Shown here: one piece after another, positions 36,827 through 50,035 of the stretch
How the letters are laid out: each line of letters starts with the position of its first letter
Numbering within the stretch: position 1 is the stretch's first letter
Assembly (NCBI GenBank): GCA_003550305.1
Contig: QKYT01000099.1
Location: forward strand, 147,137 to 211,136
Length of the DNA: 64,000 bases
Source: Glomus cerebriforme
Lineage: Eukaryota; Glomeromycota; Glomeromycetes; Glomerales; Glomeraceae
Reading direction: 5' to 3'
Position numbers and translations under genes: made by a program
Notes under the pieces: model-generated
Seen by the model: only the letters and a program-made list of their open reading frames with translations
What the model was told of the DNA's origin: nothing
The model's database searches: none

Positions 36827-37697
36827 TTAGTTTTTTAATCTCTGTTGTTTAGATCGATCTTCTCGCTTTACACCTCTTTCTTTTACATATGGGATGAATG
36901 ACATATTTGGAGGTAATTCATCTTTATGTTTTATAAACCATTCTGCCACAGGATGACCTTTTCTTTGATCATGTTCATCCTCTTGAATAAAAAAGTCAAT
37001 AGCATCTTTAACTGTATTAATTTTGTTAAGTTCAAGATTAGGTATTCGTTTTCCTATTATCATTGTACAATCTCTTAAAATCTATCAAAAAATTATGATC
37101 TGTTAAACTGGTTTTTTTTTTACTAAATGATTATAATTGATTTACAAAAAAAAAAAGAAATTATATACCTCAAATTTAAGTTTTGTATCTTTTAATTCCA
37201 ATTGCGTCAAATCTCCTTTTGCTGATTCGATATATTTTTGAATAATTACAAAAATACTTTCCTTAATCTCAGTAGGATCCGTAATTTTTTTGAGTCTAAA
37301 AATCATAAATATATTAATAATTTTAAATAATTCCGACAAGGAAGAAACTATTTAATAAAAAAAAATAATAATAAATTCCAATTTTAAATTTCTTAAATTT
37401 CTTCAATGCGAACCTTGCAACATCATTATCATCATTATCCTTAAGAATCGGTTCAAATTCATCTCTGATTTCTGAATTATCTAAATCATCTTCCTCATTT
37501 GATTGCTCCTCTTTTTTATCTCCAAATGGATTTATATTTTTAAAATAATCACCGATTTGATGAGATACAGAACTTTGAGTGAATGAAGCAACTAAAATAC
37601 GTTGCGGTGGTTTTCTAAATTGGCTTACGTGAAATATTGTTTTATTAAAAGTTAATCTCATAAATAAGTGTAATTTTGCCGAAGGTAACCGTATCAT
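36827..37697 (-). CDS. Probable mitochondrial ribosomal protein mL50
   Basis: Three exons: 37697-37414, 37295-37169 and 37081-36827, giving 221 residues. The N-terminus is basic and poor in acids (MIRLPSAKLHLFMRLTFNK), as in mitochondrial import signals. A glutamate/aspartate-rich linker follows. The last exon has ILRDCTMIIGKRIPNLELNK and VKDAIDFFIQ, close to the ILRDL...hRiPns-L pattern I recall for the L50 family of the mitochondrial large ribosomal subunit. The tail is basic (KREDRSKQQRLKN). The exon 1 end (AG before GTTCGC) is the least certain junction; it gives VARLKKITDP across the splice. Another small mitochondrial protein is possible. Confidence 0.6.
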
Positions 37698-40600
37698 ATT
37701 AATTTAATGAAAGTAGTATAAGTGAAAAAAAAAATTTCACATCTAAAATCTGTAAATTTATTTTGATTTGCATATAATTGGCCCGATCCCCGATGATCTC
37801 GATTTTTCTCAAAAAATTTTTTTTTCCAAAGAATTCCTTCATTATAAATTCGTAGAATACTCGTTATCCAAATTAAATAGACAAATGGAATTAAACGAGC
37901 GTTATACGTCACATAGATTATTGTTTAATTACATTTGTCTAATTATATGCCACGTTGATTATAAAATAATTATAAAATTCAATGATCCTTCATTATTATG
38001 AGAAGAAAATAATTCACAGTTTTGTTTTACGAATTAGTAAGAATATACTGTATTTATAAATAGCAGGGGACTTGTTTCCCCTCTATATAGGATCGGATGG
38101 GTCTAAAAAAACATCAATTAAATGACTCTACAAAGTAAGTTTCTTGTGAATATGAGGTAATGTTCATTTTAATTTAAAAAAATTACATATAAAGATAAAA
38201 TGATTTTAATAAACTAATATTTTATCTCAATTGACCCGCTAGATTATCTAGAGATAACATTTCTAATCGGTAAAATCTGTTGTGTGAGAAAACATAAAAA
38301 AAAACAAAAAGTGAATCTGAATGTCATCAATTACCATTACATTATAAGTATTTATATTTGAATTTGTTTATTTTTTTGACGATTCTAATAAATTTCTCTT
38401 TTAACATGTATAGAATCAATCGTATACACATTATTTAATTATATGAGTAATTTAAGATGTTTTATAATATTCTCCATCATTATTTATTAAATCTGATAGA
38501 TTTAAAGAAAACTAAAATTTTCCGGTAATGATTTGTAATTGTGGTAAAAATAAATATATATATATATTTCTCAATCCATTTTTTTTTATTATTTTATTAG
38601 AAATCTTTAGAAAATATTTATTGAATCAGACCAAAAAATATGTCACCTGAAAAGGGAGTGATCACGATCTTTCAAGTCATAAGACTCATTTATGTCCGCA
38701 TCAATAATGGTTGAATTTACTGGCAAATTTGGTCACAAAATCATCAAAGGGATTGATCATCGGTCTAGCATAAATGAAGATACTATAGAATTTCATTTAT
38801 TATATTTATTATTTAAGCCAATATATCAATTTGGATTTGATATTATAATATCACATTTTCCATCTCATTTAAATATAAAAAAAATTGAACATGATATGCA
38901 TCTGCAAGAGTTAGAAAGAAAATATTGGAAACAGGAATATGGGTATTTAAACTACGATGTCAGTTGCAAGAACAAAAAGATCGCCAGTCGGAGAGAGTGC
39001 AACAAAACACTTATTTAGTAGAAGAGTCATTAAGATTAGCACGATCAAATACTGTATGTACGATTTTATTAAATTTCAAAGATTCAATATTCAAAAACTT
39101 TGCTATTAAAGGTGGTTACGAGTTTAGTAATACAGATTGGAACCAAACCTTGACATTTACCATTTTCATTTATTATAATATCGAATTTGAGTAGCAAGAA
39201 AATCAGATCACTTTAACGGACTTATGATGCAATCATTGACCGCCTTTATTCTGATTTTTATTAGGTAGTGTGAAAATAAAAAATCCGATATGCGGAATTA
39301 CTCAAACTTAAAACCAATAATTATTTACTTATATAAGGGTTGAAGTAAACAACATGTTAACACCAAACAAACAACATCAATATGCTCATTGAAGATTGTT
39401 TTTGACTTTAGATTTGGGATTATACAATGAAATTTTTAAAGCATCGCCAAGAATGCATGCAAATCAGAAAAATCTTGAAAGATCTTACATATTTAAAACT
39501 AATACCCTAAGCTTTAAACAGCTAAAAATTGGAAAATTATGACCGTATCACCAAGGAATATTAAATCAGCTAGCATTTGTACATCCAAAGTTGATTGTTA
39601 CCATATGACTTACATAGAAGGACATAGGTTAGCAGGATCAACTTTTCTGATAGAGAGAAGGAATTCATCTTAACATATTGTATAGGAATTATTCTTTGAA
39701 AATAATAATATTTTTTTTTTTAAAACTTTAAGAAATATACATGAGATTTAAGTTTTCCTTGTGTATTCTGTTCAAGTTAATGGAAAAAATGCTCTTTAAA
39801 AAAAAGTAATAAAAGAAATACCAGCACATATTAATACAGTAAGAGAATTCTTACTAAGTAGACAATAGAAGAAATGAGAATTACGATGTTAGACTCTTTT
39901 CTTCTCATTTAAAGAAAGGTAGACGAGACAAAAAGCAAGAATTTTGTTGATGGAAATAATTTAAAAAATTTCTTGAAAATTTCCAGCATTGCTTGAAAAC
40001 TTTCAACATAATTTAGAGATACTCAGAAGTAGAATAAAGAAAACCAATTAATTTGTAACAATTCATAGAATTATGCAAGACGACTAAAAAATTCTTATTG
40101 TTTGTCCAATAAAAAACATTGACGAAAGATTTGGGACCCAGACCATGATTCATGGGCAATGATGCACGCCAAGTAAAAAAATTTTAACACTTCCGAATTC
40201 CGAAATGTCTAGTCGGATTCGGAAATCACATGATAAAATGCAATATATGAAAAAGTTCAAAAAGGTTGATGACAATAGTATCTTTAATCTATTTTTATGA
40301 TTATAAATTTTTTCGGGGTTAGCCGATTTTCAAAAAAAATTAATGAACTCAGCGTTTTCCAAAAATAGATATGCAATCATCATCGATGACTAAAATGACT
40401 AGTAAACTTAACGATCTAACTGGAATTATAATAGTTCAGATTACAAAACAAGAATATTATTAAATTAAAATTTCCTTTTTGATTTTATTTTTTTACCAAA
40501 ATGTAACTGATTACTTCAAAGTTACCATATTTAGTAACAAAACATTAACACCGCCCACATCATAACAATTTAATGACAATAATTTCGGTTGAGAGGTTAG

Positions 40601-43600
40601 AATTTTAATTAAAATCAGGTTTTTCACAAGTTTTTTTTTATGATAAGCAACCCAAAAAGAATTTGATTACCCTCTTAAAGATTTAAAAATGATTGCGCCT
40701 TATAAAGAAGTTTGTTAATGTTTATAAAAGATTAGCAAAAAAAAATAAATAAAAAAAAAGATCTACATCGATATTAAAATAAAATTTGTGCACCCTGGAT
40801 TTACACAAAAAGCTAAAATTAAAATAAGTTTAGTGTTATATTAGATCATGGTAGATCAAAAAAGATAAACGATCGTTTAAAAAAAAATTATTTTTAGAAC
40901 TTTTTTTTTTTATTTTTCTTTCGAGAACTTCTTTTTGATATTATATAATTACAATGATCAGATTTAAAGGAAATAATATTGTTTTTCAAAAAAAGTCATT
41001 TATTCAGTATAATTTCCAAATGAAGAAACAAAAAACCACGCGTCCTCTATTAAAGTTACAGAACAGGTATTCTTTCCTTTGTGATATATTCTTAAACACG
41101 ACCCTTAATTTCAAATATATTAAATGCATGAATGAAAAAGAGAAAATTGAATGAAACCATTGAAGAAAAGAAGCAAGGAATCGGTTTTTTTTTTTGATTC
41201 AAATCCAGTTTAATCATTATCGGCTGTGAATAAAGATTAAATCATACGATATTATTTAATGGTTAAATGTTTCATCTTTTTTCCTCAGGATTTTTCTTTT
41301 TTCTTTTTTTTCTTTCTTCTCAAGTTACAAAGAAATACTCTAGATTTTCTTGGCATAATCATAACTTGATAAAAAAAAAACACTTCTGTTAATAGATATT
41401 CCGCAGTAACTTCATATAATAAAAATATAACAATGCCACAAAAATCATTAATCTGGAAATTTATTATAAATAATTCCCCGGTTACCTTTTTCATTGCGTG
41501 ATGAAAATATAAAAATAGAAATAATTTATATTATCATAATATTATTTGGTTATTTTGGTTCCACGCATGACATACAATAAATTGCGTCATTAATACCATT
41601 TGGTGTTGGGTGATATTTTGGATATCACCAACCAGTTTTGTCTTTGCATTTTTGTTTTTTTGGGACATTAATTAATTTAACTTATAACAATATTTAGAAA
41701 TTCCCCCTTTTTACTTTTTGTAACGTACATCATAAAGTTACATAGCAGATAGTAAATAAAGTGGCAAATAAAGTGGAAATATGGTGAAGTTAAAAATGTA
41801 CATTATCTTCAATTATCTTTTAAAAAACCCTTTCTTTTTTTATTATTATTGTTGTTATTATTAAAAGTAAAACTGAGTATATAATAATAATTTTGAGTTT
41901 CAGAATTTTTTACAAAAATGAGAAACGAACAATGTAAAGTAATAAAGTAATAATAAACTAAATAAAAAAAAATAAATATATATTTAATTTAAGTTAAATT
42001 ATACTAATAATTATTTTATACTTTATACTTTTTTATGCATAAAAATCTTGATAAACTACATACTGTATATTTTCATTTTTGAAAACCTGGTAAAGTGTTG
42101 TAAAAAAAAAAAAAAAAAAAATGATGCCATTTTTAATTTATTTAATTTTACAAATTTGTTAATTATTTGGAATAATGCGTCATCTTATTATGAAAATCAT
42201 TGTTAATTTATTTACCATTGTCAAAGTTATTTTTAGAAATTAGGTCATTGGTTGCCACATAATACAAATAATCTAATTACTTATAATTGTTTATTAAAAA
42301 TATCCTCAAGTTACATCGATGATGTATTATTTATTCTATGCATATTCTTTTATAATTCTCTGCAACAAACCACGCCCTTGTGCAGATTTCAGCCACAAAG
42401 AACTTTCGATAAAATCAAGCCATCATTTTACTACTCAATTTGGTTAATGGCTGGTAAAATAATGTTCTTTTGATCATCATGAAAGAAATTCTTTTTGTTT
42501 CATATTATCATATGCTAAGTTTTAAATGATTTTTATTTTTGTATAAAAGAGAGTGAATGTGAAGATGAAAACGGGAAAATTTTCTCTTTGTGGCTTGCCA
42601 AAATGAATATGTTTTTATATATGGATTTATTTTTTCTGTTTCAAATGTTTTAAATGTTTTGGACTATCTTAAAAGATAATTAGAAAAGTATAACAAATAA
42701 TATATCAGGAATTTTAATATCAATCACCTATAAAGTGAGTCGGCTATGGCTTAGCAAAATATAAACTCATCGCTTTCTACTGGATATAAAGAAATTTATT
42801 CATTACTCGCCACTTTATATATATATATATAAGTAAATTGAGTAACTTTCGGTTGATAAGCCGCATATGTTTGTGAGTGTTATTAGGCACTATTTTATCG
42901 AGGATCATTTTCTCGGTATAGTCCGTTAAAATAACTTTCAAATTTTTTCCTAATAAAACATTGTATCGAAATTTTTTTAGTTTAAAGAAAATAATTCGGG
43001 AATTTCGGATGATGAGAATAAATGATTTTTATCATGTTCTCTCAATTTCCATGAGTTAACTTATTCAGGTTAAATAGAAACAAATGGAATATTACCAACG
43101 AAAATTAAAATAATAGTTATTACAAACCCATTTTGGTTATATTGTTTAGTTTTTTTTTTATCGTATGATATGTGTGTACTTTCATAGTATTTTGTCCACT
43201 TTAGGCAATTAATTTCATTCCTTAAACAGCTTAAAAATCCTGCAGTTGAAGAAAGGTTGATTTACCAGGTAAATCCTCTACAAACAATGCAAATATATTA
43301 GGAGTTAAGCCACACATCTTTCCTAAATTTAAATCTTTCTTGTCAAATTTAAATGGAATGACCGAACTTTATTTAATTTTCTTAATTTGTTAATTTGTTA
43401 ATATTATAATGCTTAGGAAAATTTTATCATTTGTGAGAAAGAAAGAAATGAAAAGAAGAGTAAAATTTTTCAACTTTGATACAAATTAATTGATTTTTTT
43501 TAATCGTGCAAAGAATTGTACTTATCAATAGCAATTATATGAATTTTTAATTTTTGTTTTCAGCAAAAAAATTCATTTTCTGCGGCGTCGCTTATCTTAA

Positions 43601-44655
43601 TGGTTATTCGGTTATTTAGTTTCAATAATGAAAGAACAATTTCTCTAGAAGGTTAAGATTAAACATAGAAAAGGCTGGAAGAGTGGCAAAGATAAACGTC
43701 AAAGAAGTGGCACATGGGAATCATTTGCATTGAACCCAATAATTTGGTAAAAAAAATTATTACGGATTGTTACACAATTTAAAAAGTACTTTTTAAAATA
43801 CAATAAAGACGGAAATTTATCCGAAGCTTTTATTATATTAAGAAACATCACAGTGATAAATTTATTGTAGCTTAATAAATAAATAGTTACACAGCGGCCG
43901 ATAAAAATAGATTGTTATGCAATCCAAAAATAACTTTTTTTGCATTACACAATGTTAATCAAATATGTAAATTAGTTTGAAAAAAAAAATATATAACCCC
44001 CAAAGAAATGTCCATTTTTCTTTCAACACTTTCAGCGTGTTTATAAAAATATTTTAGAAGTAAATTTTAAGAAGAAGCTCATAGAAGAAAAAGGATAAAA
44101 TTTTTGTTTCTTCTCGTTCTTCTACTTTTCAACNTCGTTCAAATCGTAAAATCTTAAAAAAAAATTTTCTAAAGAGCTTATTTTTTTTTTATATTATATA
44201 TATATATATATAGTATTTAATATACTATATAATATACTATACTTTTTTATACAAGTAGTTTAAAAAAAAAAAAACATTTAACGTTATAGTCTATTTATAT
44301 TTCGAAGAGTCCTTTCCAAAGTTGTTTACTATTTTTGCATTACATTACACGAAATTTACTCTTCGGCAAATCATATTAGCTTTCTATTTTTAACCAAAAA
44401 TCTGTTAGTTAACTATTACGGATATCAATTGTCATTATCATATTTAACTCCGCCTTAATTACATATATATATATATATATCTATCTATAAAATATAAATT
44501 TTCAAAAAGTCATCTCTTTCTCCTTTCGATCTGTCTGTCTAATATAAATCAAAAAAATCGTAAAAAAAAAATATTATTTTTCGTATATTCGATCGTAAAA
44601 TCGTACATCTTTCTTTTCTCATTTTTTTAACGACAAAAAAAAAAAAAATTTAGTA
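37698..44655. other. Seven kilobases without an intact gene
   Basis: AT-rich, with many homopolymer runs and TA microsatellites (38568-38582, 42819-42834, 44199-44212, 44462-44481). The only coding-like relic is at 38692-39194. One N lies at 44134. The last 200 bp before the zinc-finger gene are pyrimidine-rich (TCTCTTTCTCCTTTCG, CTGTCTGTCT) and probably contain its promoter and 5' leader. I found no RNA gene. Confidence 0.4.
38692..39194 (+). pseudogene. Unidentified coding relic with a probable frameshift
   Basis: One frame carries helix-like sequence up to MHLQELERKYWKQE near 38940. The overlapping frame then continues with LRCQLQEQKDRQSERVQQNT and YLVEESLRLARSNT. Both pieces have charged, heptad-like composition unlike random AT-rich sequence, and the switch suggests a frameshift near 38940. 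The first ATG at 38692 is not convincing. I do not know the family. Confidence 0.3.
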
Positions 44656-45876
44656 ATGGAAATTCAACCTTTTTTATATCAAAAAGCTTCGAACGTCGAT
44701 TTTTATCCAACAACTATCCAACAACCTTATGATTTTAATTACTATTACACACCATCTTATGGTTCTCCAGCACAAAGTTCGAGTTTAGGATCATCACCCT
44801 CCCTTTCGGATTATGAACCCTCGTCCGACGGTTACATAAGTTCTGGAGTTTCTTCACCAAATCTTCCAACAGAACAATCATATATTGAACAAGATAATAG
44901 AAGAGATTCTTTTGAATTCATTACTGAAGATTCTTCTCAATTATTTCCACATTCTTTGGAAGAGATGGCACATTTTCAATATAATGATTTAAGCATTGAA
45001 CCAGTCAGTCCTCTTAAACTTGATACAAACATTTCATCTAATAATAATCATAACGTTACGAATAATTTTTTAAACACTAATTTTGATACTCTCTCACCAA
45101 ACACTTTTGCATGTTTGTCTGTTGATCAACAACCAATGTTTAATTTCGTACCTGCAACTCCAATCACTCCTACAAAAGCTGCCGCCATTGCCGATAGTCT
45201 TTATCCTTATACGATGCAACTATCAACTTCTGATGATCAATTACCAACAATGGCAATTACAAACTCTCAAATAGATATTATGGAACAGGAAGTTCATCTC
45301 GGGGAAGTTCAACAACAACAGCAACAGACCCAACAACAACAACAACAACAACAACAACAGATCCAACAACAAACATCTGCAAAAAATAAGGCTAATAACA
45401 GAAAATCGGATTCAAATTTATATCGTGGAAGAACTCAATCTACAATTTCTCATAGAGGTCATCGTAAATCACTTCCAAGTGATATGGCAGAAAGATTACA
45501 TACAATGAATTTGGCACCTCCAAAACCTGCTCGTAAATCAAAAACTGCTGCTCCGTTTGCTTGTCCTTATGAAGATTGTCCAAAAACTTTTACTCGTCAA
45601 TATAATCTTAAAAGTCATCTTCGTACTCATACTGATGAAAGACCTTTCCTTTGCGGCTATCAAGGTTGCATGAGAGCTTTTGCGAGACAACATGATCGTA
45701 AACGTCATTATAATTTACATTTAGGTTTCAAACCTCATGTTTGTGGCCATTGTGGTCGTGCTTTTGCTAGATTAGATGCTTTAAACCGCCATCTTCGTTC
45801 TGATAGTGGTGCTCCTTGTGCTCAAGCTACTCTTCCACATGCTGGTGCAAAAAAATTTAAACCTGTCAATATGTAA
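44656..45876 (+). CDS. C2H2 zinc-finger transcription factor
   Basis: A single exon of 406 residues. Residues 1-210 are Ser/Pro/Asn-rich and disordered-looking (SSSLGSSPSLSDYEPSSDG, TPITPTKAA). A glutamine-rich tract lies at about 217-245 (CAA/CAG repeats at 45310-45373). A basic stretch with SHRGHRKSLPSD follows. Three zinc fingers span about 301-387: CPYEDC...HLRTH, CGYQGC...HYNLH and CGHCGRAFARLDALNRH. The third has one His then a Cys (GAPC), a C2HC type. The linker and finger wording (ERPFLC, FARQHDRKRH, FARLDALNRHLRS) resembles fungal Crz1-like nuclear regulators that respond to calcium and stress; orthology to Crz1 is inference. No PxIxIT-type calcineurin site is obvious. Confidence 0.88.
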   Translation: MEIQPFLYQKASNVDFYPTTIQQPYDFNYYYTPSYGSPAQSSSLGSSPSLSDYEPSSDGYISSGVSSPNLPTEQSYIEQDNRRDSFEFITEDSSQLFPHSLEEMAHFQYNDLSIEPVSPLKLDTNISSNNNHNVTNNFLNTNFDTLSPNTFACLSVDQQPMFNFVPATPITPTKAAAIADSLYPYTMQLSTSDDQLPTMAITNSQIDIMEQEVHLGEVQQQQQQTQQQQQQQQQQIQQQTSAKNKANNRKSDSNLYRGRTQSTISHRGHRKSLPSDMAERLHTMNLAPPKPARKSKTAAPFACPYEDCPKTFTRQYNLKSHLRTHTDERPFLCGYQGCMRAFARQHDRKRHYNLHLGFKPHVCGHCGRAFARLDALNRHLRSDSGAPCAQATLPHAGAKKFKPVNM

Positions 45877-46002
45877 ATACTTGACCTTTTAGCTCAAAAA
45901 CAAAAAAATTTATTCAGCTCGTTTTTTTTATATTTTAGAATTTTATTTAAATTTCTGTAATTAGACTGCGGGACACTTGTAAATACCTTTCAACAACAAC
46001 AA

Positions 46003-46058
<56 letters not shown>

Positions 46059-48777
46059 NNNNNNNNNNNNNNNNNNNNNNNNNNNNNNAGATTGGCAAAT
46101 ATAATCTGAATAATACAATCGGCAAATTCTGAATTTACATAGCATTTTCGAGCATTTTTACGTTTTCTTCTTTTTTTAATCGTCATGATTTTTTCATTTT
46201 CATTTTCCGAATTTTACAAATCATAAACATTTATACATGAACAATTCAAATAAACAAAAAAAAAAAAAAATTTATTGGCAATTAATAAAATACATTTTAA
46301 ATTACAATTTTTTTTTCAATATCCATTCACAAAAAAAAATCTAAAGAACAATTTGTAGATTACTCTCCTCTAGAGTCTAGACTATAATATATAAACCACA
46401 AGATTTAATTAATACTAAGATATAAGATTTCCTTCTCATCGAACATTTTTAATATATTACGATTTAATTTATAAAAAAAAAAGAAAAAAATTTGGATCGA
46501 AATTATTTTTAATTATTTTTTATCAGGGAAAGCAATTCTTGTTAATTTACTTGTGGTTATTTTTATTATTATTTATTATTTATTATTATTTATTTTTATA
46601 ATTTTATTTTCATTATTATAATTTTATTTTATTTATTTTGTATATAATTTACATATATATTTTTCTTTGGCATATATTTTTCTGGAATAAATTTTTTAAT
46701 AAATTTGATCCTTGCATTATTTGCATTATATATACCTGAATTAAACATATTTAAGCATATTATAATTATTTATTATTAATTTATTATAAATCAAAATGAT
46801 CAAATTTTCCGATATGATATTTTTTTTTCCGATATAGATCTCTGCATATTACTGTAATTTCAGTTAAAAAAAAAAAAATAAATATAACTCTATAAATAAA
46901 CTCCTAATTATTAAAACGCGATTTTAAAGGTTAAACCCGTTTCGTATATAATGACCGAATGACGATATAAAAAAAGGGTTTAATAGATCATTTTCCTGAA
47001 ATATCCTTGTTTATATTAATATTTTTAAAAGGGGAAATTGGGAAACCGAACTTTTTTTAAAAAATACCTACCGCAAAATATTTCATTTTCTGGTTTTTTT
47101 ATGAAGAAAAGGCTTTTTTTATTGTTTGTTACTAAAATTGGTATAAAAATATTTACCCGTTACGCAACATTTCATTAATTTAAAAGAATTATACGCGGTT
47201 GATTTTCACGGGTTAAATGTTTATGCTTATTAAGATAAATAACGTCATTCTTTAAGGGGCTTTAGGGGCATTTGTTTATGAATAGTTTATAAGACCCGTG
47301 AAATCATCAGAGAAAAAAAAGAATTCGTGATAATAACGAGTATTTATTCAAACTGTGCGCAGTTGCATCCGCCATTGCACATGCTGTAATGCGCCCAGAA
47401 TTTATTGTGCGCCATAATTTTAAATTTACCATTCAATTAGATCTATTAGATCGACGTGTTTATTAAATAAATAGTTTGAAAACTATATATTTTACATGTT
47501 ATAATTGTTATATTCGTCGTACAGAACAAATACAATAAGTATTAAAAAAATTTGTATCGTTAAAATTTATAATTTTGTTCATTTTTTGATAGTTGGTAAA
47601 TATATAAACTTAACTGTGTTTTGTTTTCAAGGCTCAAAAAATTCAAAGGAGGTTGACACTTGAAATAATATTGCTTCAAAAGTTAGAAGCATCTCAAATC
47701 ATAATATATTTAGTAATCAAAACTATACTTTAATAATCCAAATCTGATATTCGAATGAGAAGAACTATTCAGATTTGTTTAACGGACTGTCAAAAGTAGT
47801 TGTCTCCAACTTGACACAACCATAAAAAGTTACATTTATAAATTGCATTTCACATCCCATAATATATTAAAACTTTCTATTATTTCTGTTATACAATGAT
47901 ACATCAATAATTGTGATTTAACTTTTATTACAACAAGTATCAGTACAATCAGCATTTATTATGTGAATCAAAAATAGTTAATTACAAGTATAAAATTTAG
48001 AAAAATAATTTATGATTTCAACAGAAAAAACTACTATATATTCATAAAACAAAACATTACTTGCATTCGATTACGTGAAAAATCAAAAAAAAAATACAAT
48101 GTTTTAATGATAGTTTAAGTTTTGATCAAATGTTATAAGTATTAAAATGTGGTTAATCATTTATCTTAATCGTGAAAGTTAGAAGAAATATTTTTTGTAT
48201 AATGTAATTTCTTTACATGATTATGTTATTTATATTGAATTTATTCTTTTATTTTCTTGAATTCTTAAAAAGAATCGTATCACTCATTAGGAGGTTTACA
48301 AAAACTTGTTTGTGGCGCATGTAGCGCACCAATAATTCTGGCTGAAATTGAGGGTTGACTAAACTTAAAATTTAATTTCGGCTTCAGCTTTTTTTCCATG
48401 CTCTTTTTTTCACTTTTTTTTTAAACTTTCAAAACTTTAAAACTTTAAACTTATTTTGAATAACAAAACTTTCATTTTATTAATATGAGTCAGATAGTAA
48501 AAAAGTGTCCTGCAACATTACCAAGAGGATAGATAAAGAATATGGATCTTTTTATCATAATTTATATTTCAAAAATAAAAGTATTTCGCAAATTATGTAG
48601 CCATATGGCAAGTTTATTTTTATTCTACATATATAAGGAGTAATTACATATTTTTTTAACCCCTTTACATAGTAAAATCTTGCATAGTAAAAAAATCATA
48701 AATTTTGCAATATAAAAATAAAAATTAACTATTATTTACTCGTAGGAATTTTTCAGATAAGAGTCATAAGACTTTCT
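45877..48777. other. Intergenic with an assembly gap
   Basis: A poly-A tract (46003-46058) runs into 30 Ns at 46059-46088. After the gap the sequence is AT-rich with many A and T runs and no gene. It is a weak point of the assembly: the gap may hide sequence. Confidence 0.45.
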
Positions 48778-50035
48778 TCATTGCGCACACTGATGGCTGG
48801 TCAGAAATATTTTACCATCTGGTGGGTTATAGGAAAATTGCCATGTTGATCTGCGGTGCAAAAAATTATATTCTATAAGTGAATCAACTGGAACAAACCC
48901 AATTGTTCTAATCAAATCATCTTCTAAAATAAATCCTTGATCTTCTGCTTCTACTATTGTCTTCATAGTTTTATTAAATGATAATCTTCTCAGAATGGTG
49001 GATTAAGCTTATCTGAATATCTAAATCTCTTAGGATAAAGACCATACTTTAACTTTTGATATTCCATTTCATAAATTGGAAATTTACTTTCTGTAAAATA
49101 ATTTGATAAACATTATTTAAAAGTACTTATCTTTTAAAAAAAAAAAACTGATATATACCTTTAAACTCTCCTTCATAATTTTTGTATTTTTTGACATACT
49201 TATCAATAATGAGTATATATGTTCCTGTAATTCTACAGATGTGATCAAATTTGTCTTTAAGTTCTTTGCATTCTTTTTTAAATAACAAATACCATAATAT
49301 AAGTCATCAGTATATATAAATAGACAGGTTTAGTAAAGACATACCATATTGAGAAAGAACATGCTTTCAAAATATTCTTCAGCTTCTTTATTATTCAGAT
49401 CTTCAACAACATATAAAGTTGTATGTAGATTAATCAAAATTGTGTAATAAATGTAGATTAATATATACATTGCTAATAAATATGATTATAAAATAGATTT
49501 ACAATTTATTATTCAGTTAAAAAAGAATGAAACAGAAGAAATAAGTATTATATGAAAATATTGTCTTTCTTTTGTATTTAGTACAAACCAGTTCAGCAGA
49601 ATTGATTTAAGAAAAGCTGCATCTATTTGTTCAAGTTGGCTAAATAAATTTGCTTTATCAATAACTAAAATAGGTGGAGGTATATTATTACTATTCCAAA
49701 AATTCCAATTTGGAAAATAAGTGCTAATTTTATTAAGCAATTTTCTAATATCATTAGAAGTCTTTACTTTATATTTATCATATAATTTATATTTAAAGTT
49801 AAAATCAGAACTAAATTTTTTTTCAAAAGTTTTTGTCAATAAATTCTTATATTTATTAAAAAATAAGTTAAATTGTAAATAAATTGAATTATATACTCCT
49901 TGTGGTATGTTAAATTATCTATTATATAAGTTGATAATAAGAGGATTAAAATAGTACTATATAATTTCTTGAATTAAAGTAGTTTTACCAATACTAAAAA
50001 AATCTAAAATAATATAAAGGTTTGGTTTTCCATAA
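48778..50035 (-). pseudogene. Decayed P-loop ATPase gene (STAND-like)
   Basis: Read on the minus strand, pieces occur in family order. First is a Walker A-like stretch at 50033-49962 (GKPNLYIILDFFSIGKTTLI), where the usual glycine-rich loop has only GKTT left. Next is a Walker B strand PPPILVIDKANLF at about 49680. Then follow LYVVEDLNNKEAEEYFE (about 49420), and KECKELKDKFDHICRITGTY with VKKYKNYEGEFK between about 49270 and 49160. Last is FPIYEMEYQKLKYGLYPKRF and a C-terminal block ending HQCAQ at 48778. Near 49000 the frame hits a TGA (in place of Trp?) and then shifts to reach KTIVEAEDQGF. A stop codon, a frameshift and a damaged Walker A argue for a pseudogene. STAND or archaeal-type ATPase is the likely family by inference. 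Confidence 0.5.
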
